A stretch of DNA of 64,000 bases from Sphingomonas guangdongensis (GCF_900199185.1 NZ_OBMI01000001.1:372001-436000); one strand, 5' to 3'. Numbered from the stretch's first letter, positions 8,707-18,047 are shown. Program-made: numbers and translations. The notes: generated from the sequence alone by a model not told the origin.

Positions 8707-9885
8707 CTACTGCCGCGCCGGCGTCGGCGGGACGATGCGGACCTGAAGCTCACCCATCGAGGATGACCTATGGCGCACGACGTCACCTGCCTTCAGGTAG
8801 CGACCTGCCGCGCGCTCCTTCGCGATGTAGCGCTCGATCAGCACTCGCTGCGGCGTCGCACCGCGCAGCATTGGGCCATTGAACAGGTAGGCGGCGACAC
8901 CTCCGATCAGGTCGCCGAGCCGGGGCGGCCTGAACACTACGCCGGCCGATGTTCCGGACATCAACGCCGTGCCCTTGCCGATCTTGCCGCCGGCGAGCAG
9001 CGGCACTGGCATTCCGTGAAAGGTGTAGCGGCCGCCGCTATTTGTGAGTGCCTTCACCGCGAGGGCGCGAAAATCGAGGATCATCTCTGCGCCGCGGGCA
9101 TCCTGCCGCCGATCACCGTTGACCTGGGTAGTGATCCGCTCCGTCTGCACGAACGCGCGCCAGTCGCGCGGAATGACGAGAAACGGCCCGGTCGGGAAGA
9201 AGCCAACACCGCTCTTCGCATCGCTGAAGCCGCGGCCGGAGCCGATGTCCTTGGGATCGACGCGCCGCATCAGCGTGGCACGATCGGTGAAGTCGCCGCA
9301 CAGGAAGAATCCCTTCTGCGCCGCGTCGAAGTCCGCCGGCGATCGGATGGCGCGATCGAACCGGGCGCAGATCTCGACCTCATAGTCGAGCAGCGCGCCG
9401 GACACCGCCGCCACAGTCGATCCGGCCGGGGTGGCGCGACCGAACTTCGGAAAGTTGAAAACACCCTCGATCTCGACCTCCTTCGCGTGCTCGCGAAAGT
9501 TGGTGCCGGTCGCCACGTGGCGGGTGCTGGGACCCGCCGGTGAGAGCAGGTTGGCAAACGGGTAGTCGCGGCCGGCCGGCCCGACCGCGACCGCGCGCCG
9601 CAGCCGGTCCGGGCCGATCGCAGCCAATGCGGCGAACGGGTCGGCGCCGGGTGGCGCGCCTAGAGCCACCAAGTCGATGCCCCGCACCCATCCGCCCGCA
9701 AAGCGCGTCACCAGCACGGTCGCGACCTGCCCGTCGGCCCGCCGGACCTGGGCGAAGGTCAGCGCGTCGGCGTGTGGCGCCAGCGCGGGGGTGAGCGGTG
9801 TCGGGTCCGCCGATGACGGTGGATCGCTGCAGGCGGGAACGCACGCCATCAGCGCCGCTCCGGCCAGGGCTCTGGAGATCGCCAT
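8707..9885 (-). CDS. Fumarylacetoacetate-hydrolase-family protein with lipoprotein-like signal
   Basis: The 392-aa protein belongs to the FAH fold. The core ATGTNFREHAKEVE leads into a metal-binding DYEVEICARFD region, then FLCGDFTDRA, GFFPTGPFLV and FRPPRLGDLIGG. FAH enzymes hydrolyse or isomerise beta-diketo or catechol-breakdown acids using a divalent metal. Unusually the N-terminus has a signal-like stretch with a possible lipobox LMAC (cysteine near residue 15), so it may be exported and lipidated, whereas FAH enzymes are normally cytoplasmic. It lies between DUF2306 and MipA genes on the same strand. Confidence 0.8.
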   Translation of the reverse strand: MAISRALAGAALMACVPACSDPPSSADPTPLTPALAPHADALTFAQVRRADGQVATVLVTRFAGGWVRGIDLVALGAPPGADPFAALAAIGPDRLRRAVAVGPAGRDYPFANLLSPAGPSTRHVATGTNFREHAKEVEIEGVFNFPKFGRATPAGSTVAAVSGALLDYEVEICARFDRAIRSPADFDAAQKGFFLCGDFTDRATLMRRVDPKDIGSGRGFSDAKSGVGFFPTGPFLVIPRDWRAFVQTERITTQVNGDRRQDARGAEMILDFRALAVKALTNSGGRYTFHGMPVPLLAGGKIGKGTALMSGTSAGVVFRPPRLGDLIGGVAAYLFNGPMLRGATPQRVLIERYIAKERAAGRYLKAGDVVRHRSSSMGELQVRIVPPTPARQ

Positions 9886-9899
9886 GGTGACCCGCCCGG

Positions 9900-10766
9900 T
9901 CAGAAGCGGAACGATAGGGCGAGGCCACCGACGGCCTGCGTCTTCGAACCCTCGTCCACGACCGGGCTGTCCTTGGCGTCGCCGACGTACCGGGTTGCGC
10001 CGGCCCGCGCGATCAGGCCCCAGCGTTCGTTGAACTGGTAGCCGGCGGTCAGCCCGGCGCCGATGTCTCGGAGGCCACCGTCGGGGCGGTAGGCGGACAG
10101 GCCGGAGCGCACCGCCTCCGCCGGGGTGATGCCGAAGAACGCGCGCATGTACTTCTTGTCGGCGAAGCTGGTCTGGGCATCGACGTTCAGGAAGAACTTC
10201 TGACTGCGATACGCTGCATAGGAAACCTGCGCCGACCCGACGACGCCGTCGTGGCCGTCGGTCACGTCCTTGGCGAGGCTGAGGTCGAAGGCGACTTCGC
10301 CCTGCCCGTACCGATCGCCGCCGAAACGGTAGCCGACGTAGCCGCCGACCTCCAGCGAGCTGTCGACGTCATTCAGCAGCTTGACGCGGCCACTGCCGTC
10401 GTCGGCGCTATTGCGGTCGCCGCGAAAGTTCACCACCGGCCCGACCTGCACGCGGCTGTTGCCGAGCAAGTCGAGCCGCGCGCCAAGCCCGCGGACCTCC
10501 AGGTTGACGCCGCGCCAGCCCAGGTTGGCGATCAGCAGCGGGATCAGCTGGTACTTCTTCGCGCCGTCGAACGCGGGCACCACGCCCGGCCCGAGCGCGA
10601 AGAAGCCGTCGACCCCGCCGCCGCGGTCCTCGTCGACCTCGACCGCGGCTGGTGCGGCAGCCTCCGGCTCGACGGTCGGCGGCGCGCCCAGCGCCTCCTG
10701 AGCATGGACCGGCGCGGCCTGGGTGCACGCTGCGGCCGTTGCGAGCCAGAGATAGGACTTGTTCAT
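9900..10766 (-). CDS. MipA/OmpV-family outer-membrane protein
   Basis: The 288-aa protein starts with a signal peptide (MNKSYLWLATAAACTQAAP, cleavage after VHA). The mature part shows the MipA/OmpV beta-barrel pattern: GFFALGPGVVPAFDGAKKYQ near the start, alternating strands such as VNLEVRGLGARLDLL, and a terminal aromatic strand ending LSFRF. Members scaffold murein enzymes or act as small porins. It probably heads the three-gene minus-strand set MipA-FAH-DUF2306. The divergent LytTR gene could regulate it. Confidence 0.88.
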   Translation of the reverse strand: MNKSYLWLATAAACTQAAPVHAQEALGAPPTVEPEAAAPAAVEVDEDRGGGVDGFFALGPGVVPAFDGAKKYQLIPLLIANLGWRGVNLEVRGLGARLDLLGNSRVQVGPVVNFRGDRNSADDGSGRVKLLNDVDSSLEVGGYVGYRFGGDRYGQGEVAFDLSLAKDVTDGHDGVVGSAQVSYAAYRSQKFFLNVDAQTSFADKKYMRAFFGITPAEAVRSGLSAYRPDGGLRDIGAGLTAGYQFNERWGLIARAGATRYVGDAKDSPVVDEGSKTQAVGGLALSFRF

Positions 10767-10911
10767 CTGCTACTCCCTCTCGGCGGATCAGCGCGATCCA
10801 CCGTCGAGAGGCGGGGTAGGAAGGGTAGCAGCCCGCCGACCAGCGGCCCTTCGCCGTTGCACCATTTACTTCGTACACCTACACTCGCGGCGGGTCGGAG
10901 GGACGTTCACG

Positions 10912-11757
10912 ATGCGCGATTTCGCGAAGCTGCAGGCGCAGCGATGGCTGCTCGGCGTCGCCGGTCGCGCCGGGCTGGCCGTGCTGTTCGCCGCCTTGCT
11001 CGCCTTCCTGGCGCCGTTCGGCACCTATCGGTTCAGGACGGTGGAGCTGATCGGCTACTGGACGATCCAGATGGCGGCATGGCTGGTGCTGTCGCAGGTG
11101 GTGACGTGGATCCTGGCGCAGCTGCCGGCGATGCGGGCGCGCTCCGTAGTGCAGCAGCGGATCGCCGCGGTCATCCTCGCCGCGCTGCCGATGATGGTGG
11201 TGACCGGCATCGCCAACAACATGATTAGCGGCTGGCAGCCTGAACCGAGCGAGGTCGCCGAGCTGTTCGTCTCGATCACTTTGATTGGCGGCGCCTACAC
11301 CTTCCTCGCCGACTGGCTGATGACCGACATGCTCGACGCGCACGCCGAGCCGACCAGTGGATCGACCGCCTTGCCGTTCGCTGTGCCGGACGTCGCGGGC
11401 GATGGTGCGAGCGACGCCGCGGCGGCCGACAACGCGCTGATCGACCGCCTGCCGCCGCACATCCGCTCCGACATCCTGTGCCTGCAGGTCGAGGATCACT
11501 ACGTGCGTGTCCACGGCCATCACAGCAGCGCGATGGTGCTGATGCGCTTCTCCGATGCGCTGCGCGGGATCAATCACCTGCCTGGGGCGCAGGTGCACCG
11601 ATCCTGGTGGGTCGCGACCGGCGCCGTCACCGCGCTTCGCCGGAACGGGCGCACCGCGCAGCTCACCCTCAGCAACGGCACGGCCGTGCCTGTGTCGCAG
11701 CCGTATCTCGCGTTTGCCGTCCGCACCTGGGGCGGCCTGGCCGCCGCAGCCGATTGA
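10912..11757 (+). CDS. Membrane-anchored LytTR-type transcriptional regulator
   Basis: The 281-aa protein has four hydrophobic segments in its first half (about residues 15-35, 45-65, 80-100, 115-135), then a LytTR DNA-binding domain. Visible LytTR parts are DILCLQVEDHYVRVHG, RFSDALRGI, VHRSWWV and a terminal strand region with NGTAVPVSQPYL. This membrane-LytTR architecture is common in sphingomonads. ATG 10912 (MRDFAKLQ) is preferred, preceded by GGGACG; the open frame extends further upstream without a clear site. Its stop overlaps the start of the next TetR gene, so both are cotranslated. It is divergent from mipA. Confidence 0.85.
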   Translation: MRDFAKLQAQRWLLGVAGRAGLAVLFAALLAFLAPFGTYRFRTVELIGYWTIQMAAWLVLSQVVTWILAQLPAMRARSVVQQRIAAVILAALPMMVVTGIANNMISGWQPEPSEVAELFVSITLIGGAYTFLADWLMTDMLDAHAEPTSGSTALPFAVPDVAGDGASDAAAADNALIDRLPPHIRSDILCLQVEDHYVRVHGHHSSAMVLMRFSDALRGINHLPGAQVHRSWWVATGAVTALRRNGRTAQLTLSNGTAVPVSQPYLAFAVRTWGGLAAAAD

Positions 11758-12362
11758 GCGACGACGGAGACTTCGCGGCGCGCTGGCGGGACGCGCACGG
11801 GGCGACCGCGACCCGCGAGGTGCTGTGCGACGCCGCGCACGCCCTGATCCGCCGCGAGGGGCTGGACGCGCTCAACATGCGCGCGCTGGCGGCGACCGTC
11901 GGCGTTAGCCCGATGGCGCCGTACAAATACTTTCCAGCGAAGGAGAGCCTGGTGGCGGAAGTCCGGGCGCGGGTACGCAGCGGTTTCGCGGCGCACCTCC
12001 AGCAAGCGGCCGTCTGCGCAAACGAGCCGGCCGATCGCCTCCACCGGCTCTGCACCGCCTATGTCGGGTTCGCCGTCCGCAACGAGCAGGAGTATCGGCT
12101 AATCTTTCTGACGCGCGGATCGGCGGTGGAGAGCGACGATCGCGGCACCACGCCTGCCTGGACCGTGCTGCTCGACGCGTTGCAGCAGATGGGCGACCAC
12201 CGCTCCGCAGTCGATGCGCTGGACGAGGCGCATCTGATATGGGCAACCCTGCATGGCCTCGTCATGCTCCACCTGTCCGACCGGCTCGGGTTTGGGCGAT
12301 CGGTCGAGGAGCTCGGCCGGTCCTCATCGCGGTTCCTGCTGAACGCCCTACGTCTGCCCTGA
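11754..12362 (+). CDS. TetR-family regulator (WHG-type C-terminal domain)
   Basis: The 202-aa protein carries a TetR DNA-binding domain: TREVLCDAAHALIRREGLD, MRALAATVGVSPMAPYKYF, PAKESLVAEV. The C-terminal half has ATLHGLVMLHLSDR, characteristic of the WHG/TetR_C_33 group. The start is read as TTG 11754, overlapping the LytTR stop (TTGA), because the homologous region begins there and no ATG is available before the helix-turn-helix. The pair probably forms one transcription unit. Confidence 0.82.
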   Translation: MSDDGDFAARWRDAHGATATREVLCDAAHALIRREGLDALNMRALAATVGVSPMAPYKYFPAKESLVAEVRARVRSGFAAHLQQAAVCANEPADRLHRLCTAYVGFAVRNEQEYRLIFLTRGSAVESDDRGTTPAWTVLLDALQQMGDHRSAVDALDEAHLIWATLHGLVMLHLSDRLGFGRSVEELGRSSSRFLLNALRLP

Positions 12363-12527
12363 CTGAATTGCGGCCGTCGCGGTCGCAAATGCACGAACTC
12401 GCGAAGCCCGGACGCGCGCTGCCGCGGTAATCCGCGCGGTCGCGAATGCGTGCCGTCACCCCACCAAACGTCCGCCTATCCGCCGGTCAGACGCTTCGCC
12501 GTGAAGCGCGCCCAAGGAGAAGCACCC

Positions 12528-13229
12528 ATGACCACCGCCTCCCGCCGCCGCGGCCGTCGTGCCGCCACCGCACTCGCCGCCGTTCCGCTCGTCGCGCTCG
12601 CCGCCTGCTCGACCGGCGGCCAGCGGCTGACGGAAACGGGCTTCCTGTCCGACTACTCGCAGATGGCGCCGACCAAGGAGCACAAGAAGGCCTCGATCTA
12701 CGTAGCGCCCGATTATACGGCCTCGGACTATACCAAGGTCATCGTCGACCCGGTCGAGTGGCACGCGCCCGCCCGCAGCGACAAGGTCCAGGCGAGGCTC
12801 ATCGCCGACTTCCACGAGCGGCTCGTCCGCAGCTTCGGCACCAGGTACGAGGTCGTCGGCGCCGATCAGGCGGGCCCCGGCGTGCTGCGTGTCCGCGGCG
12901 CGATCACGGGCACCCGGCCGTCGCGCTGGTACTACAACGTCCCCGCGCAGGTAGCGCAGGTCGCGCTCGGGGGAATTGGTCTCTTCCGTCCGTCCGCGGG
13001 CGGCGCGAGTCAAGAGCTGCAGGCCCAAGACGCGGTCACGGGCCGCCCGCTAGTAAAGCTCGCGACGTTCCGCAACGGCAAGCCCTGGCATGTGTCGGGG
13101 TCCTACGTTCCGTACGACCACGCGCGCGGTGCCTTCAACGACGCCTCGAAGCTGCTGACAGCGCTGACATCCCAGCCCGCTAGCAACCGCGTCCGCGCGG
13201 CGGCCTCGACGGCGGTCGCCGCTCGATAG
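12528..13229 (+). CDS. DUF3313 lipoprotein
   Basis: The 233-aa protein has an N-terminal signal with lipobox LAAC at about residue 27 (VPLVALAACSTGG). A DUF3313-type domain follows: LTETGFLSDYSQM, then PVEWHAPARSDKVQARL, GVLRVRGAITGTRPS and a C-terminal DHARGAFNDASKLL segment. Members are periplasm-facing outer-membrane lipoproteins of unknown role. ATG 12528 follows CAAGGAGAAGCACCC. A GC-rich terminator follows at 13248, so this is probably a single-gene unit. Confidence 0.85.
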   Translation: MTTASRRRGRRAATALAAVPLVALAACSTGGQRLTETGFLSDYSQMAPTKEHKKASIYVAPDYTASDYTKVIVDPVEWHAPARSDKVQARLIADFHERLVRSFGTRYEVVGADQAGPGVLRVRGAITGTRPSRWYYNVPAQVAQVALGGIGLFRPSAGGASQELQAQDAVTGRPLVKLATFRNGKPWHVSGSYVPYDHARGAFNDASKLLTALTSQPASNRVRAAASTAVAAR

Positions 13230-13247
13230 TCCATCCAGACCATGCGC

Positions 13248-13270
13248 GGCGCGGTGCTTGGCACCGTGCC
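13248..13270 (+). terminator. Hairpin terminator after the DUF3313 gene
   Basis: GGCGCGGTGC (13248-13257), a TTG loop and GCACCGTGCC (13261-13270) form a 10-bp stem with one G-U pair. It stands 19 bp behind the stop codon. There is no T run, so it is a hairpin-type rather than canonical terminator. Confidence 0.55.
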
Positions 13271-13289
13271 CTGACCCACAGGACGTCCC

Positions 13290-13673
13290 ATGGCCTTTCT
13301 CTTCCTAGATGCCGCGGTCCGGAAGCCGACGGAGCCCGCCCCCAAACCGATCGCCGATCTTGATCCAGTCGGCTTCACCAAACTGGAATGGTCAGTCATC
13401 AGGCTCGCCCGCAACGATAGTTTGTCCTCGGTTCGACAACCCTCCCGGTTGAGCGTCGTCGCGCAACGGTTCTTCCGGGTGCGCACGAATCCTCAGCTCG
13501 CCAATCCACGCCTGGAAACACTCCGCAGGCTCGCGGTCATAAACTGGCGCGGTGCGAGTGGGATGAAACCTGCCGCGGCGGAAGCTCTGTTCGCAGCTGG
13601 GTTCAGCGTCGATCAGCACGACCTCTTGGTGCGCTTCACGGGTGCCGAGCGCCCCGCCGCCACCCAGCCGTGA
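13290..13673 (+). CDS. Hypothetical protein (127 aa)
   Basis: The soluble 127-aa protein begins MAFLFLDAAVRKPTE. It has a central segment EWSVIRLARNDSLSSVR, then a basic run RLSVVAQRFFRVRTNPQLA and a helix ALFAAGFSVDQHDLLVRF. The spacing of basic and hydrophobic residues resembles a small winged-helix or sphingomonad-specific protein, but no family is certain. The following small membrane ORF starts on its stop codon, suggesting coupled translation. Confidence 0.6.
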   Translation: MAFLFLDAAVRKPTEPAPKPIADLDPVGFTKLEWSVIRLARNDSLSSVRQPSRLSVVAQRFFRVRTNPQLANPRLETLRRLAVINWRGASGMKPAAAEALFAAGFSVDQHDLLVRFTGAERPAATQP

Positions 13674-13882
13674 TGAACGTCCGGTGCACAGTGGCACCAA
13701 TACGCCCGCGACCAATTCTCCCTCTGTTGATGTTGTCGACTTCTCTTGGAGTAGTCGGCTCGGTCATGTGGACTGTCACGTCGTACCTCGGTGACTTCAT
13801 GGCTGGATCGATCGTGGTGCTGACGATGACGCTTCCCCTGATCTCTATCAGCGCTAGCCTCTTCGGTCGTGCCCGGAGATGA
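13673..13882 (+). CDS. Small hypothetical membrane protein (69 aa)
   Basis: ATG 13673 overlaps the stop of the upstream gene (TGATG). The product has two hydrophobic stretches, ILPLLMLSTSLGVVGSVMW and SIVVLTMTLPLISISASLF, separated by a short acidic loop, and ends with a basic FGRARR. The positive-inside pattern fits two membrane helices. No function is recognised. Confidence 0.45.
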   Translation: MNVRCTVAPIRPRPILPLLMLSTSLGVVGSVMWTVTSYLGDFMAGSIVVLTMTLPLISISASLFGRARR

Positions 13883-14075
13883 TATGACTGCACCCTCATC
13901 CTGCCCAGGGACGATTGCCACCGATCTAAAGCGGCAACGGTCGCTTCGACCCAGTTGCGGACTTCCGTAGGTATCTTTGCCCTTCTCGAAAGCGGACGCT
14001 CGTTCATCGTGCCCGGTCGGCCCGCTGGCGGCTTCTACGTGGACGTAGTGTCACGAGTCGAACGTGCCTCGGAGA

Positions 14076-14963
14076 TCACCCGTCAAGGTAGGCGGCGAGT
14101 TCCTCCGGGGTGCCGTCTGGAAAGGACGCGCGGAGCAGGTCGAGGAAGGCAGACACTCTGGCATTCAGCAGCCTGCGTGACGGATAGAGTGCCCAGAGCG
14201 CGATACTGGATCCCGCGACATCGCCCCAGCGTACCAGTCGCCCTGCGGCGATGTCGCGGCTGACCAGCGACAGTGGCAGCCGCGCGACGCCGGCCCCGGC
14301 GCGCACCGCGTCGCGGATCATGATCAGCGACGACAGGCGCAGCACCGGGTCGACCGTCAGAGTCGATGACCCCTCGGCAACGCTCAGGGTCCAAATGGTC
14401 GCGGCCTCGCTCCCGCGCACCACCGCCGGCACGATGCCGCCCTCTCGCCGCGGAACATCGGGATCGGCCACCACCACCAGTCGATCGTGCAGGAACGGGC
14501 GGCCGACCAGCGCATCGTCCGCTGCGGGGTCAACGCGGATCACGAGGTCTTAGCCCTCCTCAATCATGTCGACGGCGCGGTCGTCGGTGGTCGCCTCCAG
14601 CCGGACCTCCGCGTGCCGACGCGCGAACTCGGCGGCCAGACGGCCCATGGCCGTTTGCGAGAACAGGAGTGGCGCGCTGATGCGCAGCCGCCCCCGCACA
14701 CGCTCGCTGCCCGACGCGATCGCCGTGGCGGTCTCTTCTAGCTCGGTCAGCAGCGCACCGGCGCGCTCGAACAGCGCGCGCCCTTCCTCGGTCAGCTTGA
14801 GATCACGCCGTCCCCGTTCGAACAGGCGCAGGTCGAGCGCTGCCTCCAGCTCCCCCACCCGCCGGGATAGCGTGGCCTTCGGCCGGCGCGTGACACGAGC
14901 CGCCTTTCCGAAGCCGCCATGCCGGGCAACGAGCGTGAAATCGGCGAGGGCGAGCAGGTCCAT
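14076..14963 (-). pseudogene. LysR-type regulator with an in-frame nonsense codon
   Basis: Residues 1-137 hold the LysR winged helix (MDLLALADFTLVARHGGFG, then KATLSRRVGELEAALDLRLF). The frame stops at TAA (14550-14552) after VDMIEEG. It continues in the same frame with DLVIRVDPAADDALVGRPF through the substrate-binding domain to AAYLDG. TAC to TAA would explain it: a tyrosine at this spot (GYDLVIR) is usual in the family. The protein is therefore cut into a DNA-binding half and a sensor half. It is divergent from an NmrA oxidoreductase gene at 15070, its likely former target. Confidence 0.85.
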
Positions 14964-15069
14964 ATCGTTCCACCGGTGAGACGGCGCGTCCAGAATGCGC
15001 GTCTATTTGCACGTCCTTGGATCACGCATCTTCGCCTCGTCAGCAAGACCCAGCGAAGGAGCCAATGCC

Positions 15070-15936
15070 ATGACCATTCTCGTGATCGGAGCCACCGGCC
15101 GTGTCGGCCGCCACGTCGTCGACCAACTCGTCAGCCGCGATGCCGCTGTCCGGGTGCTCACCCGCGACCCCGCCAAGGCAAGTTTCCCCGCCGGCGTCGA
15201 GGTTGCGCAGGGCGAGCTGCTCGACATCGATGCGGTGCGTTCTGCCCTCGCTGGCGTTAGGACGCTGTTCCTCCTCAATGCCGTCACCGGAGACGAGTTC
15301 ACCCAAGCGCTCATCACGCTCAACCTGGCGCGCGAGGCCGGGATCGAGCGTGTGGTGTACCTGTCGGTGTTTGAGGCCGACCTGGCCGTCAACGTGCCCC
15401 ATTTCGCGGTGAAGTATGGCGCCGAGCGGATGCTGGAGGCGATGGGCTTCAGCGTCACCATTCTGCGGCCGACCTATTTCATCGACAACGAGGTCATGGT
15501 GAAGGACGTGATCCTGAACCATGGTGTCTATCCGATGCCGATCGGCGGCAAGGGCGTGGCGATGGTCGACGCGCGCGACATCGCCGAGGTCGCCGCGATC
15601 GAGCTAATGCGCCGCGACGCCGCCGACGCCGCGCTGCCGACCGAGACGATCAACGTCGTCGGGCCGGACACGCTGACCGGCGACGCGGTAGCCGCGATCT
15701 GGTCGGAGGTGCTCGGCCGCCCGATCGCCTATGGCGGCGACGATCCGAGTGGGTTCGAGGCCAACATGGCGACGTTCATGCCCAAATGGACCGCCTATGA
15801 GATGCGGTTGATGGCCGAGCGCTACGTCAGCGACGGCATGATCCCCGAGGACGGCGATCGCGAGCGCCTGACCGCGCTGCTGGGGCGGCCCCTTCACAGC
15901 TACCGCGAAATGGCCGCTCGGATTGCGGAAGCCTGA
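15070..15936 (+). CDS. NmrA-family NAD(P)-binding oxidoreductase
   Basis: The 288-aa protein begins MTILVIGATGRVGRHVVDQL with the GATGRVG dinucleotide loop. It continues RTLFLLNAV, VVYLSVFEAD, ILRPTYFIDN and VDARDIAEVAA, typical of NmrA/atypical SDR enzymes acting on quinones or carbonyl compounds. ATG 15070 follows AGGAGCCAATGCC. It is divergent from the LysR pseudogene, so it may now be unregulated or controlled elsewhere. The substrate is not known. Confidence 0.88.
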   Translation: MTILVIGATGRVGRHVVDQLVSRDAAVRVLTRDPAKASFPAGVEVAQGELLDIDAVRSALAGVRTLFLLNAVTGDEFTQALITLNLAREAGIERVVYLSVFEADLAVNVPHFAVKYGAERMLEAMGFSVTILRPTYFIDNEVMVKDVILNHGVYPMPIGGKGVAMVDARDIAEVAAIELMRRDAADAALPTETINVVGPDTLTGDAVAAIWSEVLGRPIAYGGDDPSGFEANMATFMPKWTAYEMRLMAERYVSDGMIPEDGDRERLTALLGRPLHSYREMAARIAEA

Positions 15937-16018
15937 CCTTCACCGACCCGTCCACCTGTTGCCGAGATCAGCCGGCGACAGGTGGACCCAAACCCGGCCA
16001 CTCAACGCTCTTCGGGCG

Positions 16019-17038
16019 CTATCCGAAAACCGATATCGGTTCACGATCCAGGAGCGGGTCGCTCGCAGTCCGGTCACCGAACAAACTTTGTCGTACGTAT
16101 ATGGTCGGTGAAACGCCGACATGGCGCGAGAAGGCGACGCTGAAGGTACTGGCCGAGCTGTAGCCGACCTGCAGCGCGATCTCGGCGACGCTCAACTTGC
16201 CCTCCTCGAGCAATCGCTTGGCGAGCACCATGCGCCAATGAAGGAGGTATTCCATCGGCGCCATGCCGACAGTGCGGCGGAAACGCTCGAAAAAGGCCGA
16301 GCGCGACATCGCCGCGGCCTTGGCTAAGCCAGGCACGTCCCAAGCCGCGGCCGGACGTTCGTGGATGGCGCGCATGGCGGCGGCGACCCGCTCGTCACCA
16401 AGCCCGCGCAGCATGCCAGACGGGCAGTGCGGACCGGACGAGCGTAGCGCCTCGATGAAGAGCACCTCCATCAACCGGGCGAGAACCACCTCACGCCCCA
16501 CCCGCTCGCACCGGGACTCCTCGACAGCGAGCTGGATCAGGGTCGTCAGGCGTGGCTCCCCGCGGGCGTGGATCAGCGACGGTAGCAACGACACGAGCAA
16601 CGCGGCGTCGGGCGAGGCGAAGGCGCAGTGCCCGACGAGCATTCGGACATCGGGGTCGCCGACCTGGTCGCCGAGGCGGAAGACGTTAGGCCGTACCTCC
16701 ACTGGCATGCTGTCGAGGCCGGTCGGGGGAGCGATGGCGATGCTGGACGATGTAAAGTCGTAAGCCGCCGGAATCAGCACGAAATCGCCAGGCTCGATCA
16801 GCAGCATTGCCTGACCTGGGACCTCGAGGCGCAGCGTGCCTTCGAGACCTGCGAAGAAAAAGGCGCGGCCGTCCTCCACCCGGCGCACGCGCCAGCAACC
16901 TGCCGCCTCGACGAACTTGGCATAGGAGAGGTCTGGCTGGAGCAGGCTGACTACCTGCGCGAGAGGATCGGTCAATTCTGGACGCTCGCTAAACAGATGC
17001 GGACGGTTGAACGTAGCATGTCTCAGCGAGGATGCCAT
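16019..17038 (-). CDS. AraC-family regulator with cupin-type sensor domain
   Basis: The 339-aa protein has an N-terminal cupin_6-like domain (WRVRRVEDGRAFFFAGLEG, then IEPGDFVLIPAAYDF). The C-terminal double helix-turn-helix shows DVPGLAKAAAMSRSAFFERF, MAPMEYLLHWRM and VAEIALQVGYSSASTFSVAF. This is the subgroup that controls short-chain dehydrogenase genes. ATG 17038 (MASSLRHATF) faces the SDR gene at 17066 with only 27 bp between, so both promoters must overlap coding starts or the tiny spacer. Confidence 0.9.
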   Translation of the reverse strand: MASSLRHATFNRPHLFSERPELTDPLAQVVSLLQPDLSYAKFVEAAGCWRVRRVEDGRAFFFAGLEGTLRLEVPGQAMLLIEPGDFVLIPAAYDFTSSSIAIAPPTGLDSMPVEVRPNVFRLGDQVGDPDVRMLVGHCAFASPDAALLVSLLPSLIHARGEPRLTTLIQLAVEESRCERVGREVVLARLMEVLFIEALRSSGPHCPSGMLRGLGDERVAAAMRAIHERPAAAWDVPGLAKAAAMSRSAFFERFRRTVGMAPMEYLLHWRMVLAKRLLEEGKLSVAEIALQVGYSSASTFSVAFSRHVGVSPTIYVRQSLFGDRTASDPLLDREPISVFG

Positions 17039-17065
17039 CTGATGGCACCAACGACAGGAGCTAGC

Positions 17066-17812
17066 ATGCCGACCATATTGATCACCGGGTGTTCGTCCGG
17101 CTTCGGGCTCGAGATCGCCCGCCACTTCGCCGCGCGCGACTGGGACGTCGTCGCCACGATGCGGACCCCGCGCGAGGATGTGCTGCCCGCGTCGGAGCGT
17201 GTGAGAGTGCTCCCGCTCGACGTGACGAGTGCCGACAGCATCGCCGCAGTCGTTGCGGCGGCGGGGTCGATCGACGTGCTCGTCAACAATGCCGGTATCG
17301 GCTTCCTGAACGCACTAGAGGGAACGCCGGCCGAGGCTGCCCGGCAAATCTTCGAGACCAACACGCTCGGCACCATTGCGATGATGCAGGCGGTGCTGCC
17401 GCAGATGCGCGAACGGCGCGACGGCGTCGTCGTCAACGTCACCTCTTCGGTGACGTACCGGCCGCTGCCGCTGCTGTCGGTCTACACGGCAAGCAAGGCA
17501 GCCGTGAACGCCTTCTCGGACAGTGTCGCAGTGGAGCTTGCGCCCTTTAATGTGCGCGTCCGGGTTGTTCTGCCGGGCCGGGCACCGACGACGCGTTTTG
17601 GCGAGAATGCCCGTGCGTTGATGACCGGCGGCTTTCCTGAACCTTACATGCCGTTGGTCGAGCAGGTGATGGCGGGCTGGCAGCAGGACACCGGACCGAC
17701 CACCTCATCCGAGGACGTTGCGGAGGCAGTCTGGCGCGCGGTGACTGACATCAGCGCGCCGGCGCATCTGCCTGCGGGCGCCGACGCGATTGCTTGGTCG
17801 CAAGCAGGCTAG
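17066..17812 (+). CDS. Short-chain dehydrogenase/reductase
   Basis: The 248-aa protein is a classical SDR. It has the cofactor loop TGCSSGFG near residue 7, DVTSADS, NNAGIG near residue 75, and the catalytic serine in NVTSSVTYRPL. The YTASK motif gives the catalytic tyrosine and lysine. ATG 17066 follows AGGAGCTAGC. The divergent AraC gene is the probable regulator. A strong GC-rich hairpin ends the unit at 17822-17845. Confidence 0.92.
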   Translation: MPTILITGCSSGFGLEIARHFAARDWDVVATMRTPREDVLPASERVRVLPLDVTSADSIAAVVAAAGSIDVLVNNAGIGFLNALEGTPAEAARQIFETNTLGTIAMMQAVLPQMRERRDGVVVNVTSSVTYRPLPLLSVYTASKAAVNAFSDSVAVELAPFNVRVRVVLPGRAPTTRFGENARALMTGGFPEPYMPLVEQVMAGWQQDTGPTTSSEDVAEAVWRAVTDISAPAHLPAGADAIAWSQAG

Positions 17813-17821
17813 AGTGACCGA

Positions 17822-17845
17822 CGGGCCCGCAGGCTTGCGGGCCCG
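17822..17845 (+). terminator. GC-rich hairpin terminator after the SDR gene
   Basis: CGGGCCCGCA (17822-17831), loop GGCT and TGCGGGCCCG (17836-17845) form a perfect 10-bp stem 9 bp after the stop codon. It is followed by CTTAC rather than a long T run. Confidence 0.7.
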
Positions 17846-18047
17846 CTTACAGCCAGCGACTGACCATGAGCACACCGGGTCGAGTTGCTTCGCGGCCGAA
17901 CAGACCCACTTGCGGACGCTGAGACCAGCTGCTGCACTTTCTAGAAGCAGCCGTTCGTTCATCTCGCACACGCGAAGTGAACGAGCAGAAGCCTGTCTCA
18001 CGCGTGATGATCTGCTTGGGGGAGCCGGATTGTCAAATGGAACGACA

